Assembly: GCA_964468205.1 (NCBI GenBank)
Contig: CAYXVG010000052.1
Span: 1 to 51,388 of the forward strand
DNA from: CAWELS01 sp964468205
Lineage (GTDB): Bacteria > Acidobacteriota > Terriglobia > Bryobacterales > Bryobacteraceae
Length of the DNA stretch: 51,388 nt
Direction of reading: 5' to 3'
Shown here: piece by piece, positions 16,051 through 24,519 of the stretch
Layout: the number at the start of each line of letters is the position of its first letter
Numbering within the stretch: the first letter of the stretch is position 1
The notes under the pieces: model-generated
The model's input: only the letters and a program-made list of their open reading frames with translations
Told to the model about the DNA's origin: nothing
Database searches by the model: none
Translations under genes and position numbers: made by a program

Positions 16051-18333
16051 ATGCCCATACTTGCCGCAGTTCTATCGAGCTACCTCGCCGCCGCCGCGGC
16101 GCTGCCGATGCATCGGGGCGCCGGCCGCCGCACGGGCACTCTGTTGGCGCTGTTCTGCCTCGGTCTGGCCGCGTACATCGGGGTGCAGGGAAGCGCCGCG
16201 CTGCACGGCGGGAGCGTCCGGGTGGCGGCGCCATGGGTTCCGTCTCTGGGAGTGGAGTGGGCCTTCCAACTTGACGGGTTGAGCCTGCTCCTTTCCCTGG
16301 TGGTGTGCGTGGTTGGAGCGGCGGTGACGCTACACGCCTCCGGGTATCTGGCCGGACACCCGCAACTCGGCCGCTTCTATGCAACACTGATGGCGTTCAT
16401 GGCCTCGATGCTGGGTCTGCTGCTGGCCGACAACTTGTTGATTCTTTTTATCTTTTGGGAATTGACGAGCGTCACGTCTTATCTCCTGATCGGGTTCAAA
16501 TCGAACTGGAAGGAGGCTCGCTCGGCGGCCCTCATGGCGTTGCTGGTCACCGCGCTGGGCGGGCTTGCGCTGCTGGCCGGCTTGCTGATGCTCGGCAACA
16601 TCGCGGGAACCTATACCATCTCCGCCATGGTGGACTCCGCCGGTGAAATCCAGAACCACGCGCTCTACCTTCCGGCTCTCGTACTCATCCTGATCGGGGC
16701 CTTCACCAAGTCGGCGCAGTTTCCGTTTCATTTCTGGCTGCCGGCGGCGATGACCGCTCCGGCCCCCGCAAGCGCCTATCTGCACGCGGCGACAATGGTG
16801 AAAGCCGGCGTGTACTTGCTACTGCGGTTGCTGCCCGTGCTTGGCGCGACGCTTTCCTGGCAAGCGCTCGTTGCGGGAACCGGTCTGTTGACCATGACGG
16901 TGGGCGCGGTGCTGGCCTATCGCGAGAAGCACCTCAAACGGATTCTGGCCTATTCGACCGTCAGCGCGCTTGGGACTATGGTGTTTCTGACCGGCATCGG
17001 CACTGACTTGGCTGTGAAGGCCGCTGTCGGATACCTACTGGCGCACGCCCTCTATAAGGGAGCCCTGTTCCTGGTGGCCGGTAACGTCGAACACGAGTTC
17101 GGCACAGCGGAACTGGGAAAGCTTGGAGGATTGCTCCGGCGGGCACCCTGGACTGCATCGGCGGCGATTGCGGCCGGCGCCGGAATGGCCGGCCTCGCAC
17201 CGACGCTGGGTTTTCTTGGCAAGGAAAACCTTCTAATGGCTTCCTGGGAAATCCCCGGCGCTGTCTGGGTGGTTACGGCCGCGGCCGCTGTTGGTATTGC
17301 GGTGAGCGGCCTCGTGGCGCTCCGTCCATTCTTGGGAAGTGTTGGAACGGTGCGGGAAGGCGGCGAAGCCGGTCTAGCGATGCTGGCCGGTCCGGTCGCC
17401 CTGGCGGCCGCTGGTATCGTACTTGGTCTACTCGCGCCTTTCACCGGGCGCTGGCTCGTGTACCCCGCGGTGGGCGCAATCACCGGCGTGGCGCCGGACA
17501 AACCGCTTGCACTCTGGCATGGTTGGACTCCGGAACTGGCGCTGAGCGGCTTCACCATCGCTCTCGGAGCTGCATTGTACTCAGTCCGGGAGCGGTTCCT
17601 GAATCTGAGGGCGGTGACTGGCGGCAACGGATGGACCGGCTCGATGATCTATCAAGGCCTTCTCGACGGCACGCTTAGCGCAGCGGACCGTGTCACGGGA
17701 TTTCTGCAATCGGGGTATTTGCGCCGGTACCTAATTATCGTCTTGCTGACGATGATTGCGCTTGTTGGTTACGGTGTGGCGCGAGCTCTGCCTCAGTTCA
17801 CGATTCCATCGACTTCGGGAGTGGGAATCTACGAGGCGGCGCTGGCACTGGTGGTGGCGGTTTCCTGCATCGCCGTAGCTCTCACATCGCAGCGGTGGAA
17901 AGCAATCGCAGCGCTTGGCGTGGCTGGCTACGGTGTCGGTCTGATCTTCCTTACGTTCGGCGCTCCAGACTTGGCCTTGACGCAGATTGTTGTTGAGACT
18001 CTTGTCGTGGTTCTTTTCGTTTTTGCGATGCGAGGTCTGCCGGATTACAAACCCCGATCCCCAAGAGCCTCCCGGATTCGGGACGGGTTCCTCGCGACCG
18101 GCGTTGGAGTAGTAATGACAGTGCTGACGCTGTTCAGCCTGCAGATTCAGTTGTACCCGGCGATTTCAGACTACTTCGCGCAAGCCAGTGTGCCGGAAGC
18201 CTATGGACGAAACATTGTCAACGTGATTCTGGTGGACTTCCGCGCTCTAGACACCCTGGGCGAGATCACGGTGATCGCCACCGCCGCGCTCGGTGTGGCT
18301 GCTCTTCTGCGCTTAAGACGGAGGCCCTCATGA
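16051..18333 (+). CDS. mrpA: Mrp-type Na+/H+ antiporter subunit A
   Basis: 760 residues, close to the usual MrpA length. The NuoL-like channel domain covers about residues 60-410, with the glutamate of FIFWELTSVTSYLLIGF (TM5) and the lysines of TKSAQFPFHFWLPAAM and MVKAGVYLLLR. The C-terminal MbhD/DUF4040 (FLTFGAPDLALTQIVVETL) and MbhE-like segments (VNVILVDFRALDTLGEITV) are fused as in group 1 Mrp systems. It exports sodium in exchange for protons as part of a seven-subunit inner-membrane complex. The stop overlaps the mrpB start (ATGA). Confidence 0.93.
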   Translation: MPILAAVLSSYLAAAAALPMHRGAGRRTGTLLALFCLGLAAYIGVQGSAALHGGSVRVAAPWVPSLGVEWAFQLDGLSLLLSLVVCVVGAAVTLHASGYLAGHPQLGRFYATLMAFMASMLGLLLADNLLILFIFWELTSVTSYLLIGFKSNWKEARSAALMALLVTALGGLALLAGLLMLGNIAGTYTISAMVDSAGEIQNHALYLPALVLILIGAFTKSAQFPFHFWLPAAMTAPAPASAYLHAATMVKAGVYLLLRLLPVLGATLSWQALVAGTGLLTMTVGAVLAYREKHLKRILAYSTVSALGTMVFLTGIGTDLAVKAAVGYLLAHALYKGALFLVAGNVEHEFGTAELGKLGGLLRRAPWTASAAIAAGAGMAGLAPTLGFLGKENLLMASWEIPGAVWVVTAAAAVGIAVSGLVALRPFLGSVGTVREGGEAGLAMLAGPVALAAAGIVLGLLAPFTGRWLVYPAVGAITGVAPDKPLALWHGWTPELALSGFTIALGAALYSVRERFLNLRAVTGGNGWTGSMIYQGLLDGTLSAADRVTGFLQSGYLRRYLIIVLLTMIALVGYGVARALPQFTIPSTSGVGIYEAALALVVAVSCIAVALTSQRWKAIAALGVAGYGVGLIFLTFGAPDLALTQIVVETLVVVLFVFAMRGLPDYKPRSPRASRIRDGFLATGVGVVMTVLTLFSLQIQLYPAISDYFAQASVPEAYGRNIVNVILVDFRALDTLGEITVIATAALGVAALLRLRRRPS

Positions 18334-18731
18334 GAGAGTCGGTTATTCTGCGTACCGCCACACGATTTCTCGAACCACTGCTGCTGACGTTTGCAGTCTT
18401 CGTTTTGTTCGTGGGGCATAACGAGCCCGGTGGAGGGTTTGCCGCGGGACTAATCGCGGCTGCGGCTTTCGCCCTGCACGCGCTGGTGTTCGGTGTCCGG
18501 TCAGCACGGCAGGCTTTATGGGTCCACCCGTCTACGCTGCTTTCCGCGGGACTCCTGGCCGCCCTCGCGTCCGGACTTCCGGGCATGCTCTCTGGCAAGC
18601 CGTTCCTGGCAGGAATATGGATGAAGTCAGGTGGTCTGTATGTCGGCACGCCGATACTGTTCGACATCGGCGTGTTCCTCGTCGTCACCGGTGTGGTGAC
18701 GCTGATTCTGTTTGCACTTGCGGAGGAATGA
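18330..18731 (+). CDS. mrpB: Mrp antiporter subunit B
   Basis: 133-residue, four-helix membrane protein with the MnhB-domain signature (FVLFVGHNEPGGGFAAGLIA and KSGGLYVGTPILFDIGVFLV). Length is normal for MrpB. It overlaps mrpA by 4 bp and is followed by mrpC after 3 bp, indicating translational coupling. Confidence 0.93.
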   Translation: MRESVILRTATRFLEPLLLTFAVFVLFVGHNEPGGGFAAGLIAAAAFALHALVFGVRSARQALWVHPSTLLSAGLLAALASGLPGMLSGKPFLAGIWMKSGGLYVGTPILFDIGVFLVVTGVVTLILFALAEE

Positions 18732-18734
18732 CGC

Positions 18735-19088
18735 ATGGAATTGCTGCTTGCGATCCTCGTAGGTCTACTCTATGCCGCCGGCGTCTATCTCATCTTGCGC
18801 CGGAGCGCCGTGAAGTTACTGCTGGGACTTGTCCTCCTGAGCCACGCCGTGCACCTGTTGATCTTCACCTCGGCTGGGCTAACCCGCGGCGCGCCGCCGC
18901 TGATCCCAGTAGGCCTGAGTGCGCCGGACGGGCTAATCGCAGATCCGCTTCCTCAGGCACTGATATTGACGGCGATCGTCATCAGCTTCGGCGTAGTGGC
19001 CTTTGCGCTTGTACTGGTTCTTCGGGCCACCGAAGAGGCTGGCACCGATGACTTGAATGAGATGACGACGACGGAGCGCGCACAATGA
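18735..19088 (+). CDS. mrpC: Mrp antiporter subunit C
   Basis: 117 residues, a NuoK-like three-helix subunit. Key segments are YLILRRSAVKLLLGLVLLSH, which corresponds to the NuoK TM region, and DPLPQALILTAIVISFG, typical of MrpC. The stop codon overlaps the mrpD start by 4 bp. Function is as a structural and ion-pathway part of the Mrp complex. Confidence 0.93.
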   Translation: MELLLAILVGLLYAAGVYLILRRSAVKLLLGLVLLSHAVHLLIFTSAGLTRGAPPLIPVGLSAPDGLIADPLPQALILTAIVISFGVVAFALVLVLRATEEAGTDDLNEMTTTERAQ

Positions 19089-20608
19089 TTCTCACATTGC
19101 CAATCTTAGTTCCGCTGTTCGCGGCGGCGTTGTCGCTGGCCGGCCGCCGCTCCGCGGTGTGGCAGCGCGGTATCGCACTCGTCTCTGCCGCAGTGGTGCT
19201 CGTGATTGGGTGCGCCCTTTTCGCTCGCGTCTGGTCAGACGGAAACGTGGCAGTGCAACTTGGCGGATGGACGGCGCCTTATGGCATTACGCTGGTGGCG
19301 GACCTGTTCAGCGCGGTGATGATCGTGCTCGCGGCGGCCGTGGGCGCGGCGGTCCTGGTGTACTCGCTGTTCTCGATCCCTCCGGGCCAGCGCGCCAGCG
19401 GTTACTTCACGCTAGTTCACGTTGTGCTCGCCGGTGTTTCCGGCGCCTTCTTAACCGGCGACCTCTTCAACCTCTATGTCTGGTTCGAGGTGCTGCTGAT
19501 CGCTTCCTTCGTGCTGCTCGGCCTCGGGGCTAAGCGCGCGCAGATGGAGGGCGCAATCAAGTATGTGACGCTCAACCTCGTTTCTTCGGCCTTCTTCCTA
19601 GCGGCCGCTGGGATACTGTACGCAAATACCGGAACACTTAATATGGCTGACCTGGCTGCCAAGACAGCGGAGTTGGAAAACCCCGCCTGGCTGACGGCCG
19701 TGGCGATGCTTTTCATGGTTGCCTTCGGCATCAAGGCAGCCGTATTCCCATTGTTCTTCTGGCTCCCGGCGTCCTATCACGTCCCGCTGCCGGTGGTGTC
19801 GGCGCTGTTCGCAGGGTTGCTAACGAAGGTTGGCGTCTACGCTCTGTTCCGCGTTTTCACGCTGATATTTCACCACGAAACAGGAATCACTCATGGCCTG
19901 CTTCTGGTAATCGCCGGGCTGACGATGGTAACTGGAGTCTTCGGCGCGGTGGTGCAGACCAACATTCGCCGCATCCTGGCTTTTCACAGCATCAGCCAGA
20001 TCGGCTACATGATTCTTGGCCTCGCGTTGCTTTCGCCTCTGGCGGTGGCCGCCTCAATTCTTTTTATCGTTCATCATGGTCTGGTGAAGACTAACCTGTT
20101 CTTCATCAGCGGGTTAGTGCGGCGGCTGAAAGGCACGGAGCAGTTGCAGCCACTGGGTGGGCTCTACGAAAGCCGGCCGCTGCTGGCGGGAATCTTCCTG
20201 GCCACCGCGCTTTCGCTGGCTGGACTTCCACCGTTCTCCGGCTTCTTCGCGAAGCTGGGGCTGGTCCGGGCCGGCCTAGAGGCATCTGAGTATCTGGTGA
20301 CAGCGGCGGCTCTCGCCGTCAGCCTCCTCACACTCTACTCTATGACGAAGATCTGGAACGAAGCGTTCTGGAAGCTGGCGCCGGAAGGCTCCGCAGACGG
20401 AGTGGCGCCGGCTTTCGGCTACCACCTGACGGCGCGGACAATGCTCGCCGTCTCAGCGGCATTCGCCGCGCTCGCCATTGGACTGGGCCTCGGCGCCGGT
20501 CCGGCGATGGATGTCACCATGGCGGCTGCTCATGGTCTGCTAGACACGGATGCCTATATTGAGGCGGTTCTCGGTGCCAGAACTGTTGCTGAAGGAGTGT
20601 CCCGATGA
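19085..20608 (+). CDS. mrpD: Mrp antiporter subunit D
   Basis: 507 residues, an NuoN/NuoM-like antiporter subunit. The conserved TM5 glutamate (LYVWFEVLLIASFVLLGLG) and TM7 lysine (FGIKAAVFPLFFWLPASYHV) are present, followed by LTKVGVYALFRVF. Together with MrpA it forms the main ion-translocating module. It overlaps both mrpC and mrpE by 4 bp. Confidence 0.94.
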   Translation: MILTLPILVPLFAAALSLAGRRSAVWQRGIALVSAAVVLVIGCALFARVWSDGNVAVQLGGWTAPYGITLVADLFSAVMIVLAAAVGAAVLVYSLFSIPPGQRASGYFTLVHVVLAGVSGAFLTGDLFNLYVWFEVLLIASFVLLGLGAKRAQMEGAIKYVTLNLVSSAFFLAAAGILYANTGTLNMADLAAKTAELENPAWLTAVAMLFMVAFGIKAAVFPLFFWLPASYHVPLPVVSALFAGLLTKVGVYALFRVFTLIFHHETGITHGLLLVIAGLTMVTGVFGAVVQTNIRRILAFHSISQIGYMILGLALLSPLAVAASILFIVHHGLVKTNLFFISGLVRRLKGTEQLQPLGGLYESRPLLAGIFLATALSLAGLPPFSGFFAKLGLVRAGLEASEYLVTAAALAVSLLTLYSMTKIWNEAFWKLAPEGSADGVAPAFGYHLTARTMLAVSAAFAALAIGLGLGAGPAMDVTMAAAHGLLDTDAYIEAVLGARTVAEGVSR

Positions 20609-21078
20609 CGACGTTCCTATGGAATATCATGCTTGCGTTCGTTTGGGCTTTCGCCACCGGAGAACTCACCCTCGGCAACTATTTGACTGGCTTCGCGATT
20701 GGTTACGGAACGCTATTTCTCTCCCGGCGGCTGCTCGCGACTTCCGCCTACCACAGCCGGCCGATTCGTTGGCTGCGGTTCACCTTCTTCTTTCTAAAGG
20801 AGATGATCGCCGCCAATCTGCGCGTCGCGCATGACGTGATCACTCCCCGGCTGCACATGCGGCCGGCGGTTGTCGCGGTGCCGCTTGATGCTGAGACCGA
20901 TTTGGAGATCACGCTGCTGGCGAACATGATCTCCCTGACGCCGGGCACCCTGAGCCTGGACTACTCCAAGGATAAGCGGGTCCTCTACCTGCACGTGATG
21001 TACGTAAGAGACCCGGACGAAATCCGAGACCAGATCAAGAACGGCCTCGAACGCCGCTTGTTGGAGGGACTTCGATGA
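20605..21078 (+). CDS. mrpE: Mrp antiporter subunit E
   Basis: 157 residues with two N-terminal membrane segments and a soluble C-terminal domain. The family core LLANMISLTPGTLSLDYS and LYLHVMYVRDPDEI are clear MrpE motifs. It is needed for assembly of the complex in studied systems. Overlaps its neighbours by 4 bp on both sides. Confidence 0.94.
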   Translation: MTTFLWNIMLAFVWAFATGELTLGNYLTGFAIGYGTLFLSRRLLATSAYHSRPIRWLRFTFFFLKEMIAANLRVAHDVITPRLHMRPAVVAVPLDAETDLEITLLANMISLTPGTLSLDYSKDKRVLYLHVMYVRDPDEIRDQIKNGLERRLLEGLR

Positions 21079-21362
21079 CCGCAATGGAGTTTGACCCCAT
21101 CAACTTAGCGTCCAGTACGGCGTTTATCCTGCTGAGCGCCGGCCTGGCGCTGGCGGTGTGGCGGCTTCTGCGGGGACCTTCCCTGGCCGATCGCGTGGTC
21201 GCGCTAGACCTGATCGCGGTACTGGTCATCGGGATGATTGCAGTCGATGCGGTCGTGACCGGGGAAGCCTCGTTCCTGCGAGTGGCCACAGCGGTTGCGC
21301 TGCTCGCCTTCCTCGGCACAATAGCCTTTGCCCGGCATCTGGAAAAAGGAGACTACGAATGA
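21075..21362 (+). CDS. mrpF: Mrp antiporter subunit F
   Basis: 95 residues, three predicted helices. The motif RLLRGPSLADRVVALDLIAV is the MrpF signature, followed by FLRVATAVALLAFLGTIAFA. Starts at ATG 21075 overlapping the mrpE stop, and its stop overlaps the mrpG start. Confidence 0.93.
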   Translation: MTAMEFDPINLASSTAFILLSAGLALAVWRLLRGPSLADRVVALDLIAVLVIGMIAVDAVVTGEASFLRVATAVALLAFLGTIAFARHLEKGDYE

Positions 21363-21736
21363 CCTACGTGTCTGCGGTTCTCATTATGCTGGGATCGCTG
21401 CTGGCGCTGCTGGCCGCGGTCGGAGTATTTCGCATGCCAGACATCTATAGCCGGATGCAGACGGCAACCAAGGCCGGCACACTCGGGATATTCCTCCTGT
21501 TGAGCGGCGTGGCCGTCCACTTCCGGGAATTCTCGGTCACCACCACTACGATTCTGATCGTTGCTTTTCTCGGGCTGACCGCGCCGATAGCCGCCCACGT
21601 CATCGGGCGGGCCGCTTATCTCGCGGGCGAACCGCTTTGGAAAGGGACTGTATTAGACGAGCTGGCCCGGGACCTCCAGGCCTCTGAAGAAAGGAGATCT
21701 AGCGATGCCAGTGAAGCCGACACCCGGGGAAAATGA
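21359..21736 (+). CDS. mrpG: Mrp antiporter subunit G
   Basis: 125 residues from ATG 21359 (an upstream in-frame extension to 21158 is only mrpF read in another frame). The MrpG signature GVFRMPDIYSRMQTATKAGT is present, followed by PIAAHVIGRAAYLAG. A hydrophilic tail of ~25 residues follows. The end overlaps the next gene, a universal stress protein, by 32 bp. Confidence 0.92.
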   Translation: MTYVSAVLIMLGSLLALLAAVGVFRMPDIYSRMQTATKAGTLGIFLLLSGVAVHFREFSVTTTTILIVAFLGLTAPIAAHVIGRAAYLAGEPLWKGTVLDELARDLQASEERRSSDASEADTRGK

Positions 21737-22775
21737 ATACTTTGCCCGTCAGGACGCCGCAAAGCTGAGACAGGCAGCCGAGGATCGCCGGCGCCAGACG
21801 GAGGCCGTACGAAGCGCAGAAGTCGAACAGGAAACAGCCAGGAAGCGCTTTCGGAAAATCCTTGTTTACGTTAACACCCACAAGCCCAATAACCATGCAC
21901 TCGACCGGGGCGGCGTGCTTGCCCGGCGGACCGGGGCGAGCCTCAGGGTAGTGGACGTCGTTGAATCCTTGCCAGAGCTTCTGCGCGGCTTTTCTGTCGA
22001 CGGCGAGAAGGTGGCTGAAGCCATCGCCGAGGAAAAGAAGGAACGGTTGGAGGCCGCAGTGGCCCCTCTGCGGGCCAGCGGCGTCTCCGTCCAGACCGAT
22101 GTCCTCATCGGAACCGCCTTCGCCGCCATCATCCACGATGTTCTGCGCAATCGTCACGACCTTGTGATGAAGACCGCCGACCGCGACGGATCTACCCGCC
22201 TATTCGGCAGTACGGCCGTGCACCTGATGCGTAAGTGCCCCTGCCCTGTCTGGGTAGTGAAGCCTGTGGATGACTTCCACGGCCCACGCATACTAGCTGC
22301 CGTGGACCCCGTATCGCAGGCCGCCGGGGCTGATGACTTGAACCGGCGCATAGTCGATCTGGGACGCGCCGTCGCAGCGTCCGAGGGTGGAGAACTCCAT
22401 ATTGTGCATGCCTGGCAGGCGCCATACGAGGACTCATTGGCTACCTCGGCCCGCATCCCGAAAGCGGATCTCGACGCGTACATCTCGGAGGCGCGGGAAA
22501 AGGTTCGGACCCGCTTCCACGAGTTCATCGGTCAGTTTGAGTTCAAACTCCCGGCCCGCCAGAAACATGTTCTGCGCGGATCGCCGGGGCTTATCATCCC
22601 GCGATTTGCCGCGCAGCGCGGGATCAATCTCATAGTCATGGGTACCACTGCCAGAACGGGGATCTCCGGCATGTTAATCGGCAATTCCGCCGAACGAATC
22701 CTCGGCCAGGTGGAATGCTCGGTGCTGGTTGTGAAACCCGAGGGATTCGCGTCTCCGGTGAAGCCGGCCGCCTGA
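21705..22775 (+). CDS. Tandem-domain universal stress protein (UspE-like)
   Basis: 356 residues with two Usp folds, about 49-196 (KILVYVNTHKPNNHALDRG ... CPCPVWVVKP) and 208-346 (RILAAVDPVSQAAG ... CSVLVVKPEG). The second keeps a nucleotide-binding loop of the G-x2-G-x9-G-S/T type (MGTTARTGISGMLIGNSAER). The first ~48 residues form a charged helical extension (GENEYFARQDAAKLRQAAED), unusual for Usp proteins. The start at ATG 21705 lies inside mrpG behind a gaaaggag site, so the gene is probably translated as part of the mrp operon. A role in stress or ion-imbalance response is inferred. Confidence 0.88.
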   Translation: MPVKPTPGENEYFARQDAAKLRQAAEDRRRQTEAVRSAEVEQETARKRFRKILVYVNTHKPNNHALDRGGVLARRTGASLRVVDVVESLPELLRGFSVDGEKVAEAIAEEKKERLEAAVAPLRASGVSVQTDVLIGTAFAAIIHDVLRNRHDLVMKTADRDGSTRLFGSTAVHLMRKCPCPVWVVKPVDDFHGPRILAAVDPVSQAAGADDLNRRIVDLGRAVAASEGGELHIVHAWQAPYEDSLATSARIPKADLDAYISEAREKVRTRFHEFIGQFEFKLPARQKHVLRGSPGLIIPRFAAQRGINLIVMGTTARTGISGMLIGNSAERILGQVECSVLVVKPEGFASPVKPAA

Positions 22776-22874
22776 CATCGCCTCTTGACCGGCGGAAAGC
22801 GCTTCACGGGACTGGCATTCGTTCGGGCCTTCTCCGGTGGAAATGCGTGCCTCGCCCGAACTATCATTGACGCG

Positions 22875-24461
22875 ATGCCTCTCTCCACTTCGCGCAGACG
22901 GTTTTTTCGCAGCGCCACCACTCTGGCCGCGTTCGGTGCGTTGCGCTCCCTCCCCGCTGGTCCGGCCGGCGACCGCCCCAATATCATCTTCCTCCTCTGT
23001 GACGATCTCAACGACTCGATCGAGGGGATGGGCGGTCATCCGCAGGCGCGTACACCGAACATTCACCGGCTGGCGTCCCGAGGCGTCTCATTCACGAACT
23101 GCCAGAACAACCAGCCGTGGTGCGCGCCTTCCCGCGCCAGTATGTGGAGCGGTCTCTATCCCTTCCGGAGCGGTTATCACGGTTCGGGCCATTGGCAGAA
23201 ACACCCGGTGCTGCGCGACACCGTCATGCTCATGGAGCATCTGCGGGATAGCGGTTACGGAGTATTCGGCACGGGCAAGCTTTTCCACAACGGCCACGAG
23301 GTGGAAGAGATGTACACCGAATATAAGTGGCCCGCCGACTTCGGTCCTTGGCCCTACGACGGCAAACGCCGGCGGGAACTGCCCGAGCAGGCTTTTGTCT
23401 TCGAGACCGGCTACGTAAAAAACCTGCCCCGGCTATTCGACGCCCCGCACATGCAAACGTTCGGGCCGCTTTCGAGCGTCCCCGCCTATCCGGCTGACAA
23501 CCCGACGGGCGCCCCAGGCTTCGACGGCTGGATGCTTTTCAACAGGCCGTTTCGCTATGAAAGCGAGGACGACCGCGACCTCGTTCCAGACGAACTCAAC
23601 GCTCAATATGCCACGGCCGTGCTCTGTAGGCGGCACGACCGTCCTTTCTTTCTCGGTGTGGGCTTCAATCGGCCGCATGTGCCGATGTACGCGCCGAAGA
23701 AGTACTTCGACATGTTCCCGCTGGATGAGATCGAACTGCCGCCGTACAAGTCTGATGATTTCCGCGACCTTGCACATGCGCTCTACGTCGGCGGCGACCG
23801 CAAGGGCCACCAAAACTTCCGTCTCTGGCATGCCGCCGGCGGGGAACGTATGTGGAGGCAGTGGGTGCAGGCCTACCTCGCGAATGTCGCCATGGTGGAC
23901 GACATGATCGGCCAGGTGCTAGATGCATTGGAAGATAGCGCCTATGCGGATAACACGGTTGTCTTCTTCACCGGCGACCACGGCTTTCACATGGGCGAAA
24001 AGGACTGGTTGTTCAAGAACTCTCTCTGGGAAGAGTCAGCCCGGGTCCCCTTCATCGTCTCCGCTCCCGGAGTTACTCCTCCCGGCTCCCAATGCGAACA
24101 CCCGATTTCTCTGATCGACGTCTACCCCACCTTGACGGAGTTGTGCGGCCTCCCCGCGACTCCGAACGCTAGCCGCGGCGGCCGTCCGCTCGATGGCTAC
24201 AGCATCCGTCCTTTCCTCGCTGACCCGGCCGGCGGCGAATGGGACGGTCCGGAAATCGCCGTTACCCAACTGGGCAACGATGAGACCGGGCACTTCAGCG
24301 CTCGCAGCCGGCGCTACCGCTACATCCTGTGCTCCAATGGCGAGGAGGAGCTCTACGACCACGCAGACGACCCGCACGAATGGACTAATCTCGCCGGTGC
24401 CGCGAACTATGCCGCCATCAAAGCCCGCCTGAAACAGGAACTCCTGGCTATCATCGAGTAA
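22875..24461 (+). CDS. Tat-exported sulfatase (iduronate-2-sulfatase-like)
   Basis: 528 residues from ATG 22875. A twin-arginine signal (SRRRFFRSATTLAAFGALR) indicates folded export. The metal-binding DD (LLCDDLND, 43-44) and the formylglycine motif C83-A-P-S-R are intact, and DHGFHMGEKDWLFK is the typical second metal/sulfate-binding region. The overall pattern (NNQPWCAPSRASMWSG) resembles iduronate-2-sulfatase/choline-sulfatase relatives. It would hydrolyse sulfate esters in the periplasm after maturation by a formylglycine-generating enzyme not found in this window. The frame could extend to 22785, but that part has no signal character. Confidence 0.88.
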   Translation: MPLSTSRRRFFRSATTLAAFGALRSLPAGPAGDRPNIIFLLCDDLNDSIEGMGGHPQARTPNIHRLASRGVSFTNCQNNQPWCAPSRASMWSGLYPFRSGYHGSGHWQKHPVLRDTVMLMEHLRDSGYGVFGTGKLFHNGHEVEEMYTEYKWPADFGPWPYDGKRRRELPEQAFVFETGYVKNLPRLFDAPHMQTFGPLSSVPAYPADNPTGAPGFDGWMLFNRPFRYESEDDRDLVPDELNAQYATAVLCRRHDRPFFLGVGFNRPHVPMYAPKKYFDMFPLDEIELPPYKSDDFRDLAHALYVGGDRKGHQNFRLWHAAGGERMWRQWVQAYLANVAMVDDMIGQVLDALEDSAYADNTVVFFTGDHGFHMGEKDWLFKNSLWEESARVPFIVSAPGVTPPGSQCEHPISLIDVYPTLTELCGLPATPNASRGGRPLDGYSIRPFLADPAGGEWDGPEIAVTQLGNDETGHFSARSRRYRYILCSNGEEELYDHADDPHEWTNLAGAANYAAIKARLKQELLAIIE

Positions 24462-24519
24462 CGGCAGTTCCGCAGTCAGCCAAGCCGACTCTTCTGCTTC
24501 CGGTTACGATGGCTGGTAG

